20,000 nt of DNA from Monoplex corrugatus (Eukaryota > Mollusca > Gastropoda > Littorinimorpha > Ranellidae): assembly GCA_030674185.1 (NCBI GenBank), contig CM060312.1, forward strand, positions 27,814,835 to 27,834,834. The letters are read 5' to 3'. The notes under the pieces are model-generated. The model was given only the letters and a program-made list of their open reading frames with translations, had not been told where the DNA came from and did not search any database. The first letter of the stretch is position 1. Each line of letters opens with the position of its first letter. The position numbers and the translations under genes were made by a program. Shown here one piece after another: positions 16,745 to 20,000 of the stretch.

Positions 16745-17212
16745 GAAGGAAAGAGATCAGTGGTAGGAAGAGATCGGTTGGTAGGACATAAGAGATTCGG
16801 TCTGGGGAAGGTCATGAGATTCAGGGTCTGTGGAAGGACGAAAGAGATTCAGGGTCTGGGGAAAGGACATAAGAGATTCGGGGTCTGGGGTAGGACATAA
16901 GAGATTCAGGGTCTGGGGAAGGTCATGAGATTCAGGGTCTGTGGAAGGACAAAAGAGATTCAGGGTCTGGGGAAAGACATAAGAGATTCGGGGTCTGGGG
17001 TAGGACATAAGAGATTCAGGGTCTGGGGTAGGACATAAGAGATTCGGGTCTGGGGAAAGACATAAGAGATTCAGGGTCTGGGGTAGGACATAAGAGATTC
17101 GGGGTCTGGGGAAGGACATAAGAGATTTAGGGTCTGGGGAAGGACATAAGAGATTTAGGGTCTGGGGAAGGACATAAGAGATTTAGGGTCTGGGGTAGGA
17201 CATAAGAGAAAG
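16745..17212. repeat. 28-bp minisatellite, about 17 units, with higher-order pattern
   Basis: The unit is close to GGACATAAGAGATTCAGG plus GTCTGGGGAA. About seventeen copies start every 27-28 bp, with three irregular copies at the left edge. A variant, GGTCATGAGATTC followed by GTCTGTGGAAGG, occurs at 16810 and 16921, 111 bp apart. The three units after it repeat in the same order, giving a four-unit higher-order repeat in the middle. The right units carry ATTTAGG in place of ATTCAGG. The minus-strand open frame (16757-17119) is an artefact of the period. Confidence 0.95.
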
Positions 17213-17220
17213 ATGGAAGA

Positions 17221-17362
17221 TGGATACAGACACAGAGAGAGCAACAGAAGAGAGAGAGAAAGAGAGAAGGTGGGAAGGGGGGAGGGGAGGGTGCGAGAAT
17301 TGAGGGAAAAGGACAGAAAGGAGCACTGACAGGGAGTAAAAGAGAGCAAGCTAGTGATGACA

Positions 17363-17428
<66 letters not shown>

Positions 17429-17530
17429 AGAGAGAAGCAGGGACAGAAACAGAGAGAAAGACTGTGACAGAGATCTGGAACAGACACAGAGACAGACAGC
17501 AAGAGAGAGAAAGGGAGAGAAACACAGAAA
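17221..17530. repeat. Purine-rich GA tract (plus strand)
   Basis: Interrupted GA arrays with a near-perfect core at 17367-17434, followed by GACAGA units. Confidence 0.93.
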
Positions 17531-17750
17531 GAGAGAAACAGAGCACGCAAGACATCCGCAGAAACAAGCAGCCCTCACAACATTGCAGGAATCACTCCCA
17601 GCTCCCAGGGCCCCATCACAAGTGTGAAATATGGGGAATCCAAGAAAACACGCGCAATCACGGGCCTGGGCTCCCAACCCCCACACAACAAGACGCAGCA
17701 AATCATCCCATCTTTCATTCCAACACCCACCCACCCCTAACTTGTCCTCC
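17531..17750. other. Non-repetitive island between purine and pyrimidine tracts
   Basis: C/A-rich sequence of about 220 bp with no recognisable gene, separating GA from CT tracts. Confidence 0.55.
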
Positions 17751-17907
17751 TCCTCTCTCTCTCTCTTTCTCTTTCTCTCTATTTGTCTCTCTCTCTCTCT
17801 GTCCTTGTCTCTCTGTCTGTCTCTCTTTCTCAATCTCTCTCTCCTCCAAAAACTCAAGCATCTGTCTGTCTCTCTCTCAGTCTCTCTCTCAGTCTCTCTC
17901 TCCCCTT
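17751..17907. repeat. Pyrimidine-rich CT tract (plus strand)
   Basis: CT, CTGT and CTTT units. The purine strand here is the minus strand, opposite to the tracts on either side. Confidence 0.93.
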
Positions 17908-18114
17908 CAACTCAGCCACCCGACTCCCTACCCAAGCAGATGGCACCAGAGCTGCAGAGAGGGGAGGGGTAAGGTAGAGGGTGGTACAGAAAAAAGCCAG
18001 GCCTCAGGTGATAACGGCACCCCAGCAGCGCAGGGGAGGAGAGAGATTGATAGAGTGGAGGCGACTGTATCGGTGCGAGGCAGGAGACAGCCGGCACAGC
18101 CAGCCGTTAACAGC

Positions 18115-18124
18115 TGGAGAGAGA

Positions 18125-18170
<46 letters not shown>

Positions 18171-18535
18171 TACAGACAGACAGCAGCAGCAGGCAGGCAG
18201 GCAGGCAGGCAGGCAGACAGGCAACAGAAGAGAGAGAGAGAGAGGAGAGAGAGAAAGATAGAGACAGAGACAGAGAGAGAGAAAGAGAGAGACTGAGCGA
18301 GAGAGAGACAGAGACCGACCGACCGACAGACAGACAGAGATACAGAGACAGATAGAGAAAGACAAAAACAGAGAGTTTGAGGGAGAGAAAGAAAGTGTGT
18401 GCATCTGAGAGGGAAAAGGAGGGAGAGAGTGGGATACAGAGAGAGCGGGAGAGACAGAAGGGGGAGAGAGAGAGGGAGAGAGAGAGAGGAAAAGAGCCTG
18501 AGACGGAGAGACAGACAGACAGACAGAAGCAGATA
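18115..18535. repeat. GA/GACA tract with (GGCA)n inside
   Basis: GA arrays (18118-18170 and 18227-18300) flank a CAGCAG-(GGCA)n block (18179-18222). GACC and GACA tetramers follow. All long frames encode Arg-Glu or Ser-Leu repeats. Confidence 0.94.
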
Positions 18536-18603
18536 AACCAGCCCCTCAACAAAATCCAACAATCTGAAGATGGATGCAGAAATTAATACTCATGTGACCT
18601 GCT

Positions 18604-18801
<198 letters not shown>

Positions 18802-19051
18802 GACATCCATGCACAAATTTTCAGCAGATTCAAACCACGGTAAGCGGAAAGATTTCTCGCTGTCTGCTTGACCGTACTGGTAGGTCCGTCACAACAGCAG
18901 TGTTTTCCGGCTCCATGATCATTACTTGAAAATTACGACGTTGTGGGGGCAACAGTGCAGCACAAGCGTAAAATTTACATTTGACAACATTACGCAAACA
19001 GAAACTCCGTGGGAAAAAGAGAGAGCTCTGAGAGTGTGTGGAAAGGAAAGA
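18802..19051. other. Stretch without gene
   Basis: Mixed sequence with no coding or repeat signal. Open frames crossing it extend from neighbouring repeats. Confidence 0.5.
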
Positions 19052-19102
19052 GGGGGGGGGGGGCGGAGGGGGGAGAGGGGGGAAGGGGAAGGAGGGAGTT
19101 CT
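19052..19102. repeat. G-rich tract with 12-G run
   Basis: Twelve G (19052-19063), then several runs of 3-6 G to about 19096. Quadruplex potential on the plus strand. Confidence 0.92.
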
Positions 19103-19379
19103 AACGCACGAGCGCGAGCGAGACAAGAGGGAGAGGAATGAAACGATGCGAAACGAAATGGAATGAAATAAAATGTTTTCCAACGATACATATATTAACA
19201 TATGGGCACATTTTCATAATCATTTTTCTGTTTTGTTTGTCTGCAAGATACAAAAATAAAGGGGAAAAAGGTCCTGCAAAAGAATTTAACATCAAGGAAA
19301 ACAGACAAAAAACAACAATAAAAGAAACCCCAACTCAAAAACAAACAAGAGAGATATTTCATCATAAATACACAAAAGT
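19103..19379. other. Stretch without gene, A-rich
   Basis: A-rich, mixed DNA. The open frame 19138-19644 starts here but runs through TA and GA repeats and has no recognised domain. Confidence 0.5.
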
Positions 19380-19399
19380 ATATATATATATATATATAT
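19379..19399. repeat. (TA)n microsatellite
   Basis: About ten TA units. Confidence 0.93.
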
Positions 19400-19439
19400 G
19401 TGCTTATACAAATACCAAAACGCATATGCGCGGGCTCAT

Positions 19440-19600
19440 GTGTGTGTATCTAGACAATGTGTATGCGTGTGTGTCACAGAGAGAGAGAGAGAGAAAGAGA
19501 GACAGACAGACAGAGACAGAGAAAAACAGATACAAAGAGAGACAAACAGACAGACAGACAGAAACAGAGACAGTAACAGAAAGACAGAGAGATGAATCGA
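19440..19600. repeat. TG, GA and GACA microsatellites
   Basis: Short TG runs (19440-19475), a GA array (19478-19500), then GACA tetramers to about 19590. Confidence 0.92.
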
Positions 19601-19767
19601 GACAGGTACGGTCGAAAACATCAGAAGAAAAAAGAAAAGCTTGATCAAAGCGATAAAGATATTATAAAGTTACATATAATATAAACATTTGTAATTATTT
19701 ACTATTAGTGGGCACTCTTAGTTTTAGAAATATGCGAAGACATTCATTTCAACAGAAAACCCTAAAC

Positions 19768-19769
<2 letters not shown>
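19601..19769. other. Stretch without gene, AT-rich
   Basis: AT-rich, no features seen. Confidence 0.5.
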
Positions 19770-19818
<49 letters not shown>

Positions 19819-19834
19819 CCTCTCTCTCTCTCTG
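19770..19834. repeat. (CT)n microsatellite
   Basis: CT array with one CCCTCCC interruption near 19813-19820. Confidence 0.95.
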
Positions 19835-20000
19835 GGAATTTATCTTGAAGAATAGTATCTGGCAGGATCAAAGAGAAGAAACCCAACAGAACGGTTTGCA
19901 GAAGGACCTGTTTCATTAGTACCGAACAAAGAAAGTGTGAAGAGGTAAAGGCGAGGGGACTAAACGGAGCGCCCAGGTACTCTCAAGGCCCAACCAAAGA
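19835..20000. other. Stretch without gene to window end
   Basis: Mixed sequence with no gene or repeat seen. Confidence 0.5.

Noticed and set aside
16757..17119. Minus-strand frame encoding a repeated SYVLPQTLNL-like peptide
   Set aside because: The peptide repeat mirrors the 28-bp DNA minisatellite (units of 27-28 bp, so frames change). There is no conserved domain and DNA-level repetition explains it.
17127..18562. Several 110-265-codon open frames
   Set aside because: Almost entirely Arg-Glu or Ser-Leu from GA/CT arrays, overlapping on both strands. Low-complexity artefacts.

Overview
The window looks like non-coding DNA from an animal nuclear genome, most likely a mollusc (a marine gastropod is my best guess). 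The evidence is very long CA/TG and GA/CT microsatellites, CR1/L2-group LINE remnants, tRNA-derived SINEs and TTAA-flanked MITEs, with no bacterial-style gene packing. The taxon is an inference from repeat style, not from a diagnostic gene. I found no intact host gene, no convincing host exon and no functional RNA gene. Almost all long open frames are translations of simple repeats; the only frames with protein homology I recognise are two broken reverse-transcriptase remnants.

Layout: 1-169, CA/GA microsatellite. 466-586 and 1222-1336, two diverged copies of an unnamed repeat. 612-942, SINE (minus strand). 1591-1660, SINE-head remnant. 1668-2305, AAAG, CA, TA, C and GA tracts. 2492-3812, 5'-truncated LINE with the 3' half of its ORF2, a TG-rich 3' UTR and an ATT tail. 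3896-4079, complete TTAA-flanked MITE. 4080-5220, mostly featureless. 5220-5500, decayed ~60-bp repeat. 5510-6033, second copy of the SINE, split by a second copy of the MITE (5758-5940). 6034-8200, featureless DNA with G, GA, C and ATTT/ATTC tracts. 8238-8428, 91-bp tandem duplication. 8635-8709, solo LINE 3' end with a CAT array. 9280-9770, TG/CA complex. 9952-10168, rearranged MITE relative. 10430-11553, T, G, CT and CA-CG-CA tracts. 12061-13225, second and older LINE remnant. 13370-14449, several short tandem duplications. 15300-16640, an old ~0.9 kb tandem duplication enclosing two small repeat arrays. 16745-17212, 28-bp minisatellite with higher-order structure. 17221-18535, purine tracts that switch strand. 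18604-18801, giant TG array. 19052-20000, more simple repeats.

No genes act together here. The biology is the history of mobile DNA. The clearest event is a piggyBac-like MITE landing at a TTAA inside a SINE; the other SINE copy in the window serves as an uninterrupted reference. The MITE has an unusual nested inverted-repeat design: an inner hairpin copies the element's own ends, and the third relative has expanded this module into five units. I regard this family as the best candidate for something undescribed, but all statements about novelty need a database search.
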